Translations under genes and position numbers: made by a program | Notes under the pieces: model-generated | Told to the model about the DNA's origin: nothing | Database searches by the model: none | Seen by the model: the letters and a program-made list of their open reading frames with translations, nothing else | Shown here: positions 22,801 through 35,009 of the stretch, one piece after another | How the letters are laid out: each line of letters starts with the position of its first letter | How positions within the stretch are numbered: position 1 is the stretch's first letter | Assembly: GCA_033439265.1 (NCBI GenBank) | Contig: JAVTVX010000035.1 | Span: forward strand, 7,854,001-7,918,000 | Direction: 5' to 3' | DNA: 64,000 bases | Origin: Dillenia suffruticosa | Taxonomy: Eukaryota > Streptophyta > Magnoliopsida > Dilleniales > Dilleniaceae

Positions 22801-25414
22801 GTTCAAGAAGCTTAAAAGTGTCCTGGGTTTAAAAGGATAATAATTCACTGAGTGTTTTTTCTAACATGCCGTGAGAAGTATCCATGCTTAGTTGGGCAGT
22901 GTGGTGCTTAAAATATTGCAGTACAAAATTTGTATGTCATTCTTCTTTGTAGTTCCATCTGAACGGAAATCTTCAGAAGTAATTTAGAACATTTCTCGTT
23001 GTTTAATACAAAGCAGAAGTTTAAGTTAGGGCAGTTTCGAGTCTCCATGCGAACTCATGGTGTATGGTTATGACATTTGGGAAATTTATTTTCTGCATTG
23101 TAATCTTTCTTACACCAGTTAACTTCACCCAAAACATTAAATTATCTTTTCTCACAAGAACTGGCACTTCTTTTTTCTCTGAACACGTAAGTGGATTTTG
23201 TGGCTTTCCCTTTTGGGTCATTCTCTCATTTTCCTGCTGAAATTTACTGAAATGTTGTCGAAGGAAAGAAAGATTGAGTTTTCTGAACTGGTGCAATAGA
23301 TATTATGCATAGCACAGCTTTTCTGACCCCGCCTTCCACATTTATGTGTGTTCACATGCTATAAAGCAAGTTCACATTGCTATAAAGCAAGTGATACCAC
23401 AGCAACTTATCTACATTTGCTCTGGTTTCAGCTCAAGGCTCTTTTGCATGGGCACTCATACACTGCTCATGCAATGGGGTGCACAGCAGCTTCGAAATCC
23501 ATAAATTGGTTCAAGGATCCTCAGAAAAATCTTAATGTTGCTTCCGGGGGAAAATTTCTGAGGGAGGTAAGCGTGACACTAAATGCTAGGATATGTTGCA
23601 AGCATTTCATTTTTGTGAGCAATATATTTGGTTATCTATTTAACTGATGGTGACATTTCCTCAAAACCCTCCACAAAAGTTGTCCTTTTTGTGTAGTTAT
23701 GGAACATCACTTGTGTTCTTTATGTAGAACAATGTTTTCCGGTGTAATAGGTAAGGTTTGATGCCTGAAATCTGATTATGATCCATTGAAGTTTTTCAAT
23801 TCTGTTCTACACAAACTTTTTAGTGTAAAATTTCAATGCAGAAATCCTTTTATCTTCCACTGCATGGTTCAACCATATGTGTAATGCCCCCTCCTCCCCC
23901 CCCCTCATGCTTTCACAAACTCAATACATTCTTGTTGCTGAGAGTGAGACCGACAAGGATGATATTTGTAATGCAAATCATTTGTCATAATTATAAAACG
24001 GAGGGCAGGGAATCTTAGTTTGTTGGAATTGGATCTGTGGGCATATCTTCACCCATCATAGGACAAACACTATTTAAGTATGCTGCCACTATCATTTTCC
24101 TTTGTTTGGCCTGCTTATCTTGAGGGTTACATTTAATGTTCATCCATGTCAAGCACTAATGATCAAATGCACATCTTGGTTGCAGTTATGGGATGTGGAA
24201 CTAGTGCACCAAATCTCATTACATCCATCAGTGGAAAGAGTGGTTGCATTGGGAACTCTCTGTGCGATAGAGCTTCAAGTAGAAAGCTGTAATGCTGGGT
24301 ATAATCTCATTCCTTTATTTGTTATTTTTGATTTTGGGTTTGAAATAAGTTCACAGGGTATGCAAACTATTCATTTTACATTTTATATAAAAATAATGCT
24401 ATGTATCACCAATTTATCATATTTACTTTTTATAGAAAGGTTTTATCCCATATATATATTTGCAACTGAAGGATTCTGTTGATTCCCTTCCATGTTAAAG
24501 AAGTGCATTTTCCTTTTTAAAAGAGTTTCATTCACAATGATGTATATCATGTTAAAGAAGTGAGATGTATGGTTCATTTTATTTTACTTTATCAAGATAA
24601 TTGGGTTAGTTTTAGTTGTTATTGGCCTTTTCTTTTGTTTGTTTGTCTTTTTCTTTTCTTTTTTTTTTTTATCTTTTTTGGCCCACTTGGGGGCTGGGGG
24701 AGGGGAGCCAATGGTGTTCATTATGAGCTAGCTGCAATGCAAGGGGTGCACCGTACACTTCACTGAACTTTACCAACAAGCTAGATCATATTGTAACTGA
24801 CTATGTTACTTCTTTCGGTTCACATATTGGGGTTGCTCATCTGTTTTATGAGCACCTCCTTTAGTTGACATGGTAGCAGAATGTTTGGACTGTGAGAAAT
24901 AATTTATGCTGAGATGGATGTTTAGCCAGTCTCAAGATTGGCTCTTGGTCATGCGTGCTAGTCACTTTGTTTAAGTAATGAAGTCCGTTTGGAACTCTTT
25001 ATATTTGGCAACCATGAGAAGATCCACTTGTATGATGATAATTTTGCTGCTTGGTAGAGTTTTATTTGTTGCTTCCTCTTCTCATTTTCTCTGTCCTTGT
25101 TCCCATTGGATCACTTTGATTACACTTTATTGTTGGTGTTTCAACACATGTATTTCCCTTTTAACTTTAGAGCTTAATAATTTGTAGTCTTCCCCTTAAA
25201 ACAGAAGCTGAAATTCATTTACTGCAGGTATGCATCACTATGTGCAAGCTCCCTTCTTCAGAAACTCAGGGAGGATGGTATCTACATGAGGCCTTTGGGT
25301 AATGTCATCTATCTCATGTGTGGTCCTTGTACATCTCCTCAGATTTGTCGACAGATACTCATCAAAGTTTATGGGAGACTGGAAGAGTTCCATCAAGAAA
25401 GGCAAAGAACTTGA
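10862..25414 (+). CDS. BIO3-BIO1: Bifunctional dethiobiotin synthetase / DAPA aminotransferase, mitochondrial
   Basis: Fourteen exons, all phase-consistent: 10862-11571, 12157-12327, 12469-12730, 12953-13033, 14456-14576, 15773-15912, 17528-17622, 18798-18913, 18993-19139, 21313-21446, 21537-21668, 23432-23566, 24186-24298, 25228-25414. They encode 847 residues; Arabidopsis BIO3-BIO1 is about 830. Residues 1-40 are rich in Arg/Leu/Ser/Pro, as in a mitochondrial presequence. The N-terminal dethiobiotin synthetase has the P-loop GANTGVGKT (51-59), KPVQTG (83-88) and ETAGGV (217-222). The aminotransferase begins near WWPFTQ (352-357), with IFDEV (Asp647, PLP pyridine contact) and the predicted Schiff-base Lys676 in AKLMTGG. 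Established activities: KAPA to DAPA using S-adenosylmethionine, then ATP- and CO2-dependent closure to dethiobiotin. An in-frame ATG at 10823 would add 13 residues. Intron 9 is GC-AG. All key residues are intact, so the gene looks functional. Confidence 0.97.
13379..13505 (+). repeat. Degenerate T/A-rich tandem repeat in BIO3-BIO1 intron 4
   Basis: Three or so imperfect units of 'gatttttatttatttattt' plus 'tggaaaaaa' follow each other. This is low-complexity intronic sequence with no coding potential. Confidence 0.6.
13691..13733 (+). repeat. Poly-G tract followed by (GA)n
   Basis: About 14 consecutive G residues run into roughly ten GA dinucleotides inside BIO3-BIO1 intron 4. The G run can form a quadruplex and is prone to length error in sequencing. 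Confidence 0.9.
15151..15483. repeat. Diverged tandem duplication, period ~165 bp, in BIO3-BIO1 intron 5
   Basis: The unit starting 'gaaatttatgcatag' at 15151 recurs at 15316. It includes the shared phrases 'aactacatcagact', 'ctaaactcct', 'catgcttgattgt' and 'actgcttaagatca'. The copies differ at many positions, so this duplication is much older than the one at 2974-3304. Confidence 0.8.
18540..18760 (+). mobile_element. Possible Ty1/copia LTR fragment in BIO3-BIO1 intron 7
   Basis: Repeated 'attctgttaga' phrases are followed by a TATA-like 'gtataaatagatg' and 'gacatgaatgaaatctc' about 40 bp later. This is the arrangement of a copia LTR's promoter and R region. No TSD, second LTR or internal domain was seen, and a chance match is possible. 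Confidence 0.3.
19140..21312 (+). other. BIO3-BIO1 intron 9 (2.2 kb, GC-AG)
   Basis: Exon 9 ends GAACCAG at 19139 and the intron starts GCAAGG; exon 10 starts after CACAG at 21312. The junction is fixed by the protein frame (IEP|VIQGSGG). The intron holds a palindromic 'acagccataatggctgt' (19294-19310) and a related 'ggccattacagcc' (19448-19460), but no gene. Confidence 0.85.
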
Positions 25415-26084
25415 AATCCTCTTTGTACTGAATGTGAGTTATTGTTTCTTATTGCAATAATTTTGACCTCTATAGTTTGTAAATTTTGACTTCCCCTATT
25501 GGGGGCTTGAATGAAGAGCCCGTTTCTTTTACTTGAATCTTCTTAATGAATGTCACTCAGGCGTGGTCTTATAGTAAGGAGTCTTAATTGGTTATAGCTG
25601 ATATAATGGATCAAACCTCTTTGAGACGAGCACGCACCTTACGTGGGTGCATATGGTCTACATATGCATGATGATTAACCAAAATCGTATGGGTTCATGG
25701 TTTTTATCCTTAGGAAAAGTAAAGATATTGCAATTATATTGAGATTTAAAATTTATTTATTTTGTAGTTGCATTGAGAGATAAATTGTTATTAAAATTTA
25801 TTGCGGGATTTAAGTTAAATAGAATCATAAATATTAAACAATCTTATAACCTGTGTCGTTTTCGCAATTAGCGAACCAAAGTTGTAGCGGACGCAGATTC
25901 CTAATTGGCAAGGTTGAAAGAGCATTTTGCAAATCAAAGGAGGATTTTTCATGCATTGAAAGGAGAATTCTCATGGAACAAGAAAAGTGCCTAGTGTGCA
26001 ACCCTATTGGATAGTGGCCCTTATTGTATCGAGGCAACATGTATAGTGGGTACCAACTACGGTATTGAAGTGGAACAACTGGCC

Positions 26085-26190
26085 CCCTTTTTGGCTAACA
26101 ATGAAGGGGAGGGGGAATTGAAACCATGACATTGACCTACTAGTCGTGGAGTTCGTGACACACCATCCAGCTAAATGGTTTGGTGGCGGA
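26085..26190 (-). mobile_element. Possible tRNA-derived SINE head
   Basis: On the reverse strand 'tttagctggatggtgtgtca' is followed about 35 bp later by 'catggtttcaattccc'. These are spaced like the A and B boxes of a tRNA promoter and followed by an A-rich run. No target-site duplication was found, so the call is tentative. Confidence 0.35.
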
Positions 26191-26628
26191 AGATCTGTCC
26201 TTTAACAACTAGTAGGATTTGAATATCAGAACCAGCCTGCCCTCTGTTTTTTGAACTTGCCCAGCATTTGATCTGAGGTTTCTTTTACATTTCTTCATTT
26301 TGGATACTTCGAATATCAACTGCATATGACACCATAAACAACATCCGTGTGGTGCGATGAAAGCAGTATCAATATCAACAAGGGAAACGGTTCCAATGTA
26401 TTTGACTTTGGATTTTTGGGGAGAGCTCCTCTTGAGGGCATTTGGGTGCTTCTTATTTTCCTCTGAAAATAAAAGTGACCCAAAATGCCCCATTTCTAGT
26501 CTTCACACGTTTCTTTATATTAACGCATTCGCAAGAGAGGTGCATCTTTGGATATGTACCAAGATTTCAACAGTCGACAGAAGCAATTCTGGCAGTATTT
26601 GACTATTTGTTATAGGGCATACATCACA

Positions 26629-26652
26629 GAGAGAGAGAGAGAGAGAGAGAGG
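26629..26652 (+). repeat. (GA)n microsatellite
   Basis: About eleven GA dinucleotides in intergenic DNA. Confidence 0.9.
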
Positions 26653-28459
26653 ATCAGTCTTTCGGTGCGCCTCAATTTTAGAAATGCTGACGACTTAAGT
26701 CGTTCATTCTTACAGAAACACATTGAAGAAAAGGATAGATAGATACAAATACAGGTTTGTGGTTGTTATTACAGGGTTTTTTTTTTTTTTTCTTTTTCTA
26801 AGTTTCCTTCTGTCTCTTACATATTTATTAGGCAGGAAAGCGGTCTTCATGTGGTTTTGATCAAATCTAATTTTCACATCTCTAATGACCTTTGTGATCC
26901 CATCAAGTTCTGGTCCCTCACGTTTTATATTTAAAAATGGGTTTGTAGTTGCTGCAGTAATTAAAATTATAGTTCCTGCTTCCGACTTTCCCCAAATTTC
27001 AACCTATATCTAAAACTTAGATTGGTAAAGCAATACAATAATGAGCACCCCTTTAGAATTTTACAAGTTACAACCTACCATGAATCTTAATAAAGCTGTA
27101 TTTATAATGTGCAGCAGGTTTGGCCATGGAGGAGGCTAGGGATTGTAACTTAAATCATGAGAGAACTATGAACCAAAAAAAAAAAAAAAAAATCATGAGA
27201 GAACTTACTCCTAGTTTCCACACTCGGGGGTAGTTATTTATACTTTTTTCCTACTTTCAAAGGTTGATTAATAAAAAAAAAAGATAATTATAATTTTTGA
27301 ATATTATTCATAAATAACATCATGTTTCTATTTGGAACAAAAAAGAGGAGAAAAAACAATATGGCTCGATGGGATAAAATTTATCAATAAATTTTCATCT
27401 CAATCGCTTTAAAATTAATATTAGGAATTTTTTTTTTTTACCTGAATAGAGTAAAAAAAATAAATAAATTTGAGGGTAGAGCAGGCAACCAAAATAGAGG
27501 ATGATCGACCCCATCTATTTGGATCTATATATGGTACTAATCTTGTGGAGATTGTTTCTCGACAATTGATTATCCTCCAGAGATTCGGATTTGGCTTGTT
27601 GATATCAAAGTTTTAGGGTTTTGGGTTTTTGGAAACAAAGGTAAAGATAAAATTGAAGTACAAAAAGGTTTTAAAAGGAAAATGAAAACGAGGAGCAATG
27701 GAAAATAATTAACAATTGAGGTTAAAAATGTTAAAAAGAGGTACGGGATTAAATTAATCATTTTGAATTCGATAAAATTCAATTCAAATCAAATTAGAAA
27801 TGTAAATAAATATATAAATATAAAAAACATAAAAAATTTTATATAAATATTAATTATTTTTTTAAAATAATATAATAATTAATTTTATAATAAAAATAAA
27901 AAATAATCAAATGTATAATTATTAAATATAAGATAAATAATATAAAAAAATAAAATTTATGATTAAATAAATAAATAATTTATTAAATATGAAAAAATAT
28001 ATAAATATAAAAAATTAAAAGGATTTTTATATAAATATTAATTAATTAATATTTCGGAGAAGAGAACGTTTCGGAAACGGGAAAACGATGGTTTCATAAG
28101 TTTCCGTGCATCGTAGGAACGAGTGGGCCAAGAAGAACGGGGGGAAGACAACTCATCCAATCTACTGTTCTCCCAATCTCGCTTACTCCGTCCAAATGTC
28201 AGCTTCCCCCTCCGCCCTCACCCTCACTCCTGCCCCCTCCCGCTCCGTCTTCCTCGGAGTTGACGTCGGCACCGGCAGCGCCCGCGCATGTCCTCTCTCC
28301 CTACTCAATTCTTGATGGATTTAACTCTTCCGAATTCTTCTTTTGCTTTTGGTTTGTGGGATTAATAAGATGTTGATTGTGAAATTGAAGGAAAAGTGAC
28401 AAAGATTTATCAGTTTAGACTTTGAATTTCCCCTGATTATTCAACATCTGTGAGTGTGT

Positions 28460-28465
<6 letters not shown>

Positions 28466-28496
<31 letters not shown>
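28466..28496 (+). repeat. (TA)n microsatellite
   Basis: About fifteen TA dinucleotides in FGGY intron 1. Confidence 0.9.
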
Positions 28497-28501
<5 letters not shown>

Positions 28502-28817
28502 TACATATGTGCATAGCTGTGAGAACTTGAGCAGCTACCGTGAGGAATGAGAATGCACATTAGTCCCCAGGGATAGTTTGACTTTAATCCGTGCTCCCTT
28601 TACAAAAGTGCAACTACGTGGTCGTCACAGGAGTCATTAGTGTTAGTCTGTGAGCTAAGAAATCAGTGGTCCTATAACGAGAAACTGAATTCTAAAATTA
28701 CCTGTGTAAGTCATAAAATGAACTAACTTGCCAAAGCTCATGTTAATGAACAATTAATTTTCTTTCCCATATAATTTTACAGATGCAACTGCTGATACAT
28801 CTAAATTCTATGCATTT

Positions 28818-29008
28818 TTTTTTTTTGTTACCAGGCTAGAACCACTGCCCAGTACATGAGACTTTGCCCTGACTCATCTGGACCGCTCCGCTGTCGGGCT
28901 CTCTTTCAGGGATCTCCCAACGTTGTTTTTTCCATTCCCACGCAGAATCGAACACGGTCATGGTTAAGGGGTCTGAGCGCCCTTCCTGCTGAGCCAACCA
29001 AAGGTTGG
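28818..29008 (-). mobile_element. tRNA-derived SINE with perfect 18-bp TSD
   Basis: The 191-bp insert lies between two exact copies of TCTAAATTCTATGCATTT (28800-28817 and 29009-29026). Read on the reverse strand it starts with an A-box-like 'ttggctcagcaggaaggg', has a B-box-like 'gtgttcgattctg', and ends in 'ggtaac' plus an A run (the T run at 28818-28826). This is a clean, young SINE insertion in FGGY intron 1. Confidence 0.88.
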
Positions 29009-31259
29009 TCTAAATTCTATGCATTTACAGAAACACATATTGCACTGAACTTCCTATGCAAATATACAGAAATACACGACTCCATGTGGGACAGAATTTT
29101 CTCTTATGGGCATCTTTTTTATTTTTTATTTTTTTTCCATACATATAATGGATGATGATTTCATGCATGTCTACAGAGTTACACGACTCCATGAACTTTG
29201 TTCTGGTGCGAAAATATGAGATTCTGTCCAAAATATTTTTATATGATTTGAGCAACATTTTTTTTTTTGGTTATTTGAGATATCATGCTTGCTGATTTAA
29301 TGGTGATATCATGCAACCTGATCTATTGTCCTTTTATGTCAAATTATGTTGTGCTTCTGCTTGATGCAGGTCTTTTTGATGTGAAGGGGAAGCTTCTAAG
29401 TTCTTGTAGCAGCCCAATACAGATCTGGAAAGATGGTGACTTTGTTGAGGTGATATAAAATTAAAATTGAACTGTGTCAACACTATCAGCGTCTCATGAA
29501 AATTGTATACACGCATCCTATGTTGAATTTTAATGTGTCAATACTTTTCAGTCATGGTACGCTATGCCTGATACAGAAGAAACAGAAAGAAGAGTAGCTA
29601 AGTCTGTAGTGCTGTCCCTTCAGTCCTTTTTTTTTTTTTTAAATGAAAAGATGGTGTCTTAACCAAAACTGTTGTAGAGCACATTTCACATAGGAAAATT
29701 GCAGGAAGGTTGTTCAAAGAAAGATGATGGTCTTAGGCAACACAATTGTTTCCCCAAGGCACACTAGAACTCCTGGGCAATAAAAATTCTAAGATATTGC
29801 ATGTGGTACCTTCATGATGAATACCTCTTTATTGTCCTAACCAGCAATCTTCAACGGACATCTGGCTTGCAATCTGTGCAGCCGTGAAAGCTGCATGCTC
29901 TGCTGCTGATGCTTCTGGGGAAGAAGTAGCCGGCTTAGGATTTGCAGCTACTTGCTCACTTGGTTTGTTAATCTTTTGCCAGTTTCTTGTTATGTTCTCT
30001 GATGTGGATGTTGGTCACATGCTTTGACATTTTTCAACAGTGTTATCTATAGTCTGAAATTGTGTCTGGAAACTGCTTCTGTTCTTGCAGTTGCTGTGGA
30101 TGCTGATGGCTCTCCTGTTACAGTTTCCTTGAGTGGTGATTCAAGAAGAAATATCATAGTATGGATGGACCATAGAACTGTAAAGCGAACAGAAAGGATA
30201 AATTCTTGTAACTCACCAGTGTTGCAATACTGTGGTGGATCTCTTTTCCCTGAGATGCAGCCACCTAAGGTACATTAGCAACAATTGTGAATACTCATGT
30301 TGATCACCTGTAAATACTGGATTTTGTTTTTCAACTTCAGTTGGTCATTATGCATACTCTAAATTTTACACTGTTCATGACAATGGAATATTGCTTGGCT
30401 TAAACTAGATTCCTGTACATTTATGCCGGAAGTTGCTTAGTGTCTCAGTGGTTTTCTAAGGTTTGCATTAGGAAACCTTATTGCCTTCACAATAGTCTAA
30501 TTCTGTCACTGTACCAAGAATATGGGTGGACCAAGAAGGCTTTGGCCGTTCTTGTATGTTACTTTGGAAGGAGATAAGAAGGTGGCTGGGTTTTATTTGT
30601 ATTTGTATTTGTAATTGTATTTTTACTTTGTTTTTTTATTTTTAATTTTATTTTGAGGGAGGCGTAATTTGAAGTGGGATTGAGGATTTCTGCTCTGAAT
30701 GACATTTGTTGTTTCCTCATCACTTTAAAGAACCTGTCCCCTGATCTATGAACAATATATGGATTATTTGTTACAGACTTTTCAAGAGAGAGAGAGAGAG
30801 ATGCAACACTCTTTGAAAGACTTGAAAAGAACCTCATCAATTATAGATTATTTATTACGGATTCTCCAATTTTGGCTTTTGTCTTAGTTCTAATTTTAGA
30901 TGTGAGTGTGGTAGTTTTGTAGATTCCCCTTTTCCTCAATAGTTTGTATAGATTTGGTACTTTTTTAAAGCATTTTGTTTCATTGATGCTTTAGGCATGG
31001 TAAACTGATAGAAATGATAATGCCTAGATTTATTATGAAAGATGATTCCAAAGCTAAATTGAGTGAACTGCATTCACTATAGATCAATTTTTACCTTCTT
31101 ATTTTATGAAGTTTTCTTTGTTCCTAATTCAACATTTGTGAGAGATGAGTAATTATACTTATATGACTAATGCAAATTGCCCGTGATTGTGAAACTTGCA
31201 CATTTGCTTCTGAAAATGATTTTGTATTAATATTAGTGAAAAATGCATTTTGATCAGGA

Positions 31260-31910
31260 TTGATTGGGTGGTCCTTTATAATATATCACTAAGTTGTGCT
31301 CCGTAAGCTCCCTTGTTTCTTTTGGGATGTGAACTTTGGCATACAAGTAAATGACTTAGAATTGAAGGAATTCTTTAACTTCTTTGAATGGCTGGAGGGG
31401 TCAATAATGACTTTCATCACTGTTTGGAGGTTTTACTGACCGGAGCCATTGAGTTCGAGTGATACTACAATATGCTTAGATTAAATTCTAAGCAAGTGGG
31501 AGGCCTTCTTTCCTTAGAAGTTTATTTTGAATTCATACTGCCCCTAAAGTTGCCTTTTGTATGGAGGGCAATTGAGGAAAGATTTTAACTCAAGACAATC
31601 TCAAAAAGAGAGGTATTGTTTTGTTGAATGGGTGTTTGTTGTGCAAAAGAGAGATTGAGTCCATTGATCACTTGCTTTATTGAACATGGGCTTGATCATT
31701 GTGGGACAAAATTCTCTGTTTTGCAGTTATGGTGAGTGAGTTGAAGCTTTGTAGAAATGAGTTGTAGGCTTGGAGTGCTGTGAGCATTCGCTGTGAGCAT
31801 TCGTACACCGAAGAGGAGAATTTTGAATTGTGAGGATGCTTCCTCTAATCCTGTTTTGCTTGATTTGGAAGGAAAGAAATAATGGATTTTTTTAGGGATT
31901 TAACCCATTT
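31260..31910 (+). pseudogene. LINE remnant: zf-RVT / polyprotein C-terminus
   Basis: The plus strand contains, across frameshifts and stops, the typical end of a plant LINE ORF2. At about 31587-31700 it reads '[20 protein letters not shown]' then 'SIDHLL', a zf-RVT-like Cys/His segment. At about 31840-31893 it reads 'LILFCLIWKERNNGFF', the hallmark W-x-IW-x-ERN motif. It sits in FGGY intron 4 and is inactive. Confidence 0.65.
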
Positions 31911-31920
31911 TTTTAAAAAA

Positions 31921-32480
31921 AAAAGGTAAAAGAATTAAATTAGATGTAGTAAAGAATATATAAAAACTCCAAGAATAAGATATTCTAAGAAGCGAGCAAA
32001 CAATAATTAAATTAGATATAATAAAGAACACATAAAAAAACTCCAAAAATAGATATTCTAAGAAGTGAGAAAAAGAACATTGCATAAATTAAAATAGTAT
32101 TGCTATTTAATCCCTTTTTATCTGTTCCAAAGTGAGAAGAGATGCATTTGATTTATAAAAATTTTGGTAATCCACTTTTTTCTAAATATACCGAGAAATA
32201 GCCACAAAAGCACATTTTCAAAGTAAGCAGGCACATTCTGCCCTCTCAAACCTCTAAATTTCGCGAGAAACAAATTGGGGAGGCTCCTAGGACAAATTTG
32301 GTCATTGTCATACATAACACATAGGTGGTTCTACCTCTCTCATGTAGTTGAACAATGCAAAAGCACACGATCTCTGGTTCCAAAATTATTGTAGCACGTG
32401 ACACAACATCCGGAAAGATAGTTTTAGGTCTCCTCGTCTGAAGTAAGTCATTGATATTGATTTTGCCGAGTACCATGGAT
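31921..32480. repeat. Repeat family copy 1 with ~80-bp internal duplication (LINE 3' end, reverse)
   Basis: 'aattaaattagat' followed by 'aaaaactccaa' and 'agatattctaagaag' occurs twice at about 31934-32075. The rest (32090-32400) resembles 63010-63520: both contain 'caatccc'/'taatccc' blocks and 'ctcctaggacaaatttggtc' or 'ctcataggacaaatccaatc', each followed by 'attgtcat'. On the reverse strand a degenerate 'LLWLFLGIFRKKWITKIF' parallels the W-x-IW-x-ERN motif of LINE tails, so both copies are probably 3' ends of one LINE family. Confidence 0.55.
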
Positions 32481-34802
32481 CAAGTAAAAGCCTCCTATAT
32501 ACATAAGTAAAAGCCTCCATAATATACATACATATATATAATATGTATATATATAACATATATATCAATGTATAGATTGAGGGAAAAGCGTCTTTATCAT
32601 TAATGGGGGGTGTAGGAGGCTCGGCATCCATAAAATATAAGAAAGATGCACATATCTAGTTATCTATTTGCATTTGGATTTCCATTTAATACCAATTGGA
32701 ACATCTAGAAAGGAAAAAAAATTGAAGTATATTTCCAAAAATTTTTTTTAGAGAATGAGTTCGAGTTTCTGATATGTTCTTCTGTTTGGGTCTTGAATTG
32801 CTTGGTCAATGGCATTTAGATGGATGGACTTGAGTGATTGGTTGTCATACAGGTACTCTGATTTATATATATGTATGTATGTATCTCTGCGTGTGTGTGT
32901 GTCTGTTTGTGTATATCTATTTAAAGGATGATAACTTAAGCTAGTTGCATTCCTAATTTTTATATCCTAATTATGATTCCCACTCTAGAGCCACAGGGGA
33001 TGACACCCGAAGTTTATGCACCACTGTTTGCAAATAGACTTATCTAGGTCATGCACCATGCAGCAGATCAAAAAGAAAGACTCTAGAGGCATGGAAGGTT
33101 GTGGCTGGGATGATGAATTTTGGGAGGAGATAGGCTTAGGGGATTTGGTTGATGGGCATCATGCAAAAATAGGTATGCTTTTTATGAAACCTTTCAGGGA
33201 CGTAAAAATGTTATATTCTGATTTCTGAAATGTGTTGAAGATTCTGTGAAGCTTATTAATGTGAAAGCACAGACATTGACAAAGAGTGGGGTGTTTTGTT
33301 GTTGCATTGGACTAAAATCAGTATTATTGTTATTCATTTTATTTAAACTTCTTTGTACTATTTTCTTTTAGCTAAGCAGTTCTATAACCTCTACAATTGT
33401 TAGCAGTTTATAGTTTTCTTAAGATACATTTTATTTGTTTTCACTATTGATATGCCATATTTTGTTGTTGTTGTTGAAACCAAGTTGTAATTTTTTTTCT
33501 TTATGGTGGGGTCTCTTTCTATCAAAGGTCTTTTAATTGTATAATACCAGATTAAGAGAATGCATGGCCTTGAGACGTGATTCAACTCTGGAACATCTTG
33601 TTTTTCTGTGTAAATCATGTTGAAAAAAAAATAGAAGCTTGGAAAGAATTAAAATGAGTATAAAGTTGGTCAGAAAATTTCCATCCTACTAGTCTTTGAA
33701 GGAAAGTTCATGATTGATTGCTACAGATTACTGGGCTACATGAAGCATTAAAAAAGTCCCAAATCTTTCTCCTGATGATATTGCAAAAATATGTAGCCTG
33801 GGTTAAGTATTAAGGTGCAGATTTGAACTACATATTGCAAAAATATGTGAGCTTGTGTTTTAAGGATCTATGAAGATTATAGTTTAGGAGGGTTGAGGGA
33901 TTGGAGAGAAATTATCCATTATTTTTACGTATTGATCTTGTTATCTCCTTTTCTAAGGATTTCTCATCCTTGGAGTTTTGTACATTCTTATTTCCATCGA
34001 ATGCAATCCCTTTTGTGGAAAAAAAATAGTTCTACATATTTTGAGAAAGTTTTATGGTTCAAAGTATAGAGGGACATGGGCTTATCTTCTTGCATTAGAT
34101 AGAAAGATGAATTGGATGTCAAAATAGGTGGGGGAACAAGCTGGTGGACATCCATCAGACTTTTCAGACAGTAACCACAGGTGACATGATCATGGTCTAT
34201 CATTTATTAAAAGTAGGAAGATGTTGTGAGACTGATCTATAACCTAATTTCTTTCAACCTTGATAGCATTCGTGGCAGGAGCTTTCTGTAGCTAAAAGTA
34301 GCACATTAAGAACTTCTAATTTTCAGATCATCGTCTACATATACTCGGGTTTTTGTTGATTTATATTTTTGACGTTCTGCTCATGGCTCTTTGATAACTG
34401 AATGATCTATAAACCGGACAGGAAGAAGTGTTGCTTTCCCTGGTCATCCATTGGGTTCTGGCCTTACTCAAGCTGCGGCGCAGGCAAGAAACTTTGTCCT
34501 GAAGAATTCCCATTGATTTCAAGTGGCGCTCTCTTGAGGTCATATTAACAAGCAAATAAATCACATTAGTTGGAAGGAGCAGTCCTTTATCTGGGTCATG
34601 AAGATGTTTCACAGCAATGCCATAACGTATAGTTCATGGTTGATTCTGATTTGCCAAATGTTATTCTCAATTTCAGGAATTGGGTCTCTTACCAGGAATT
34701 CCTGTGGGAACTTCACTGATTGATGCTCATGCTGGTGGTGTTGGGGTAATGGAAAGCACGCCTATCTCAGATTCTGACCCTAAAGGTTCTTAACATTTTT
34801 CA

Positions 34803-35009
34803 GGATTCTGCACATTACTTCAGTAACCTAAGGCTAATGCACTGTGTTCTGATTAGGATTCTGCATATTACTTCGGTAACCGTCCCCAAGGGGACGGCCT
34901 GATGGTCACAATCCCCCTCCCCAACCCTGAGATTCAGGATTCGAATTCTTGTGTAACAAAAAAAAAATAATACTTCGGTGACCTAAGGCTAATGCATTGT
35001 GTTCTGATT
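34803..35009 (+). repeat. 53-bp tandem duplication split by a SINE
   Basis: Copy 1 begins 'ggattctgcacattacttca' at 34803. Copy 2 begins 'ggattctgcatattacttcg' at 34856, is interrupted by the SINE at 34882-34970, and resumes 'gacctaaggctaatgcattg' to about 35009. The duplication therefore came first and the SINE second. Confidence 0.8.
34882..34970 (+). mobile_element. Short tRNA-like SINE with TSD
   Basis: An 89-bp insert lies between TACTTCGGTAACC (34869-34881) and TACTTCGGTGACC (34971-34983). It has a GC-rich head with the hairpin 'gtccccaaggggac', an A-box-like 'ggcctgatggtcacaatc', a B-box-like 'aggattcgaattcttg' and an A tail. It is inserted in FGGY intron 8. Confidence 0.75.

Larger units (their letters stand above)
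25415..28195. other. BIO3-BIO1 3' flank and intergenic spacer
   Basis: This holds the BIO3-BIO1 3' UTR, a possible SINE (26085-26190), a GA microsatellite (26629-26652), poly-T and poly-A runs, and a very AT-rich zone at about 27780-28050 just before the FGGY locus. No gene was recognised. Confidence 0.6.

Noticed and set aside
33016-33228. Separate small gene containing GWDDEFWEEIGLGDLVDG
   Set aside because: This is FGGY exon 6 read after its frameshift, not an independent gene.
34882-34970. tRNA gene suggested by A/B boxes
   Set aside because: No cloverleaf with a 7-bp acceptor stem can be drawn, and it has a TSD and A tail, so it is a SINE.
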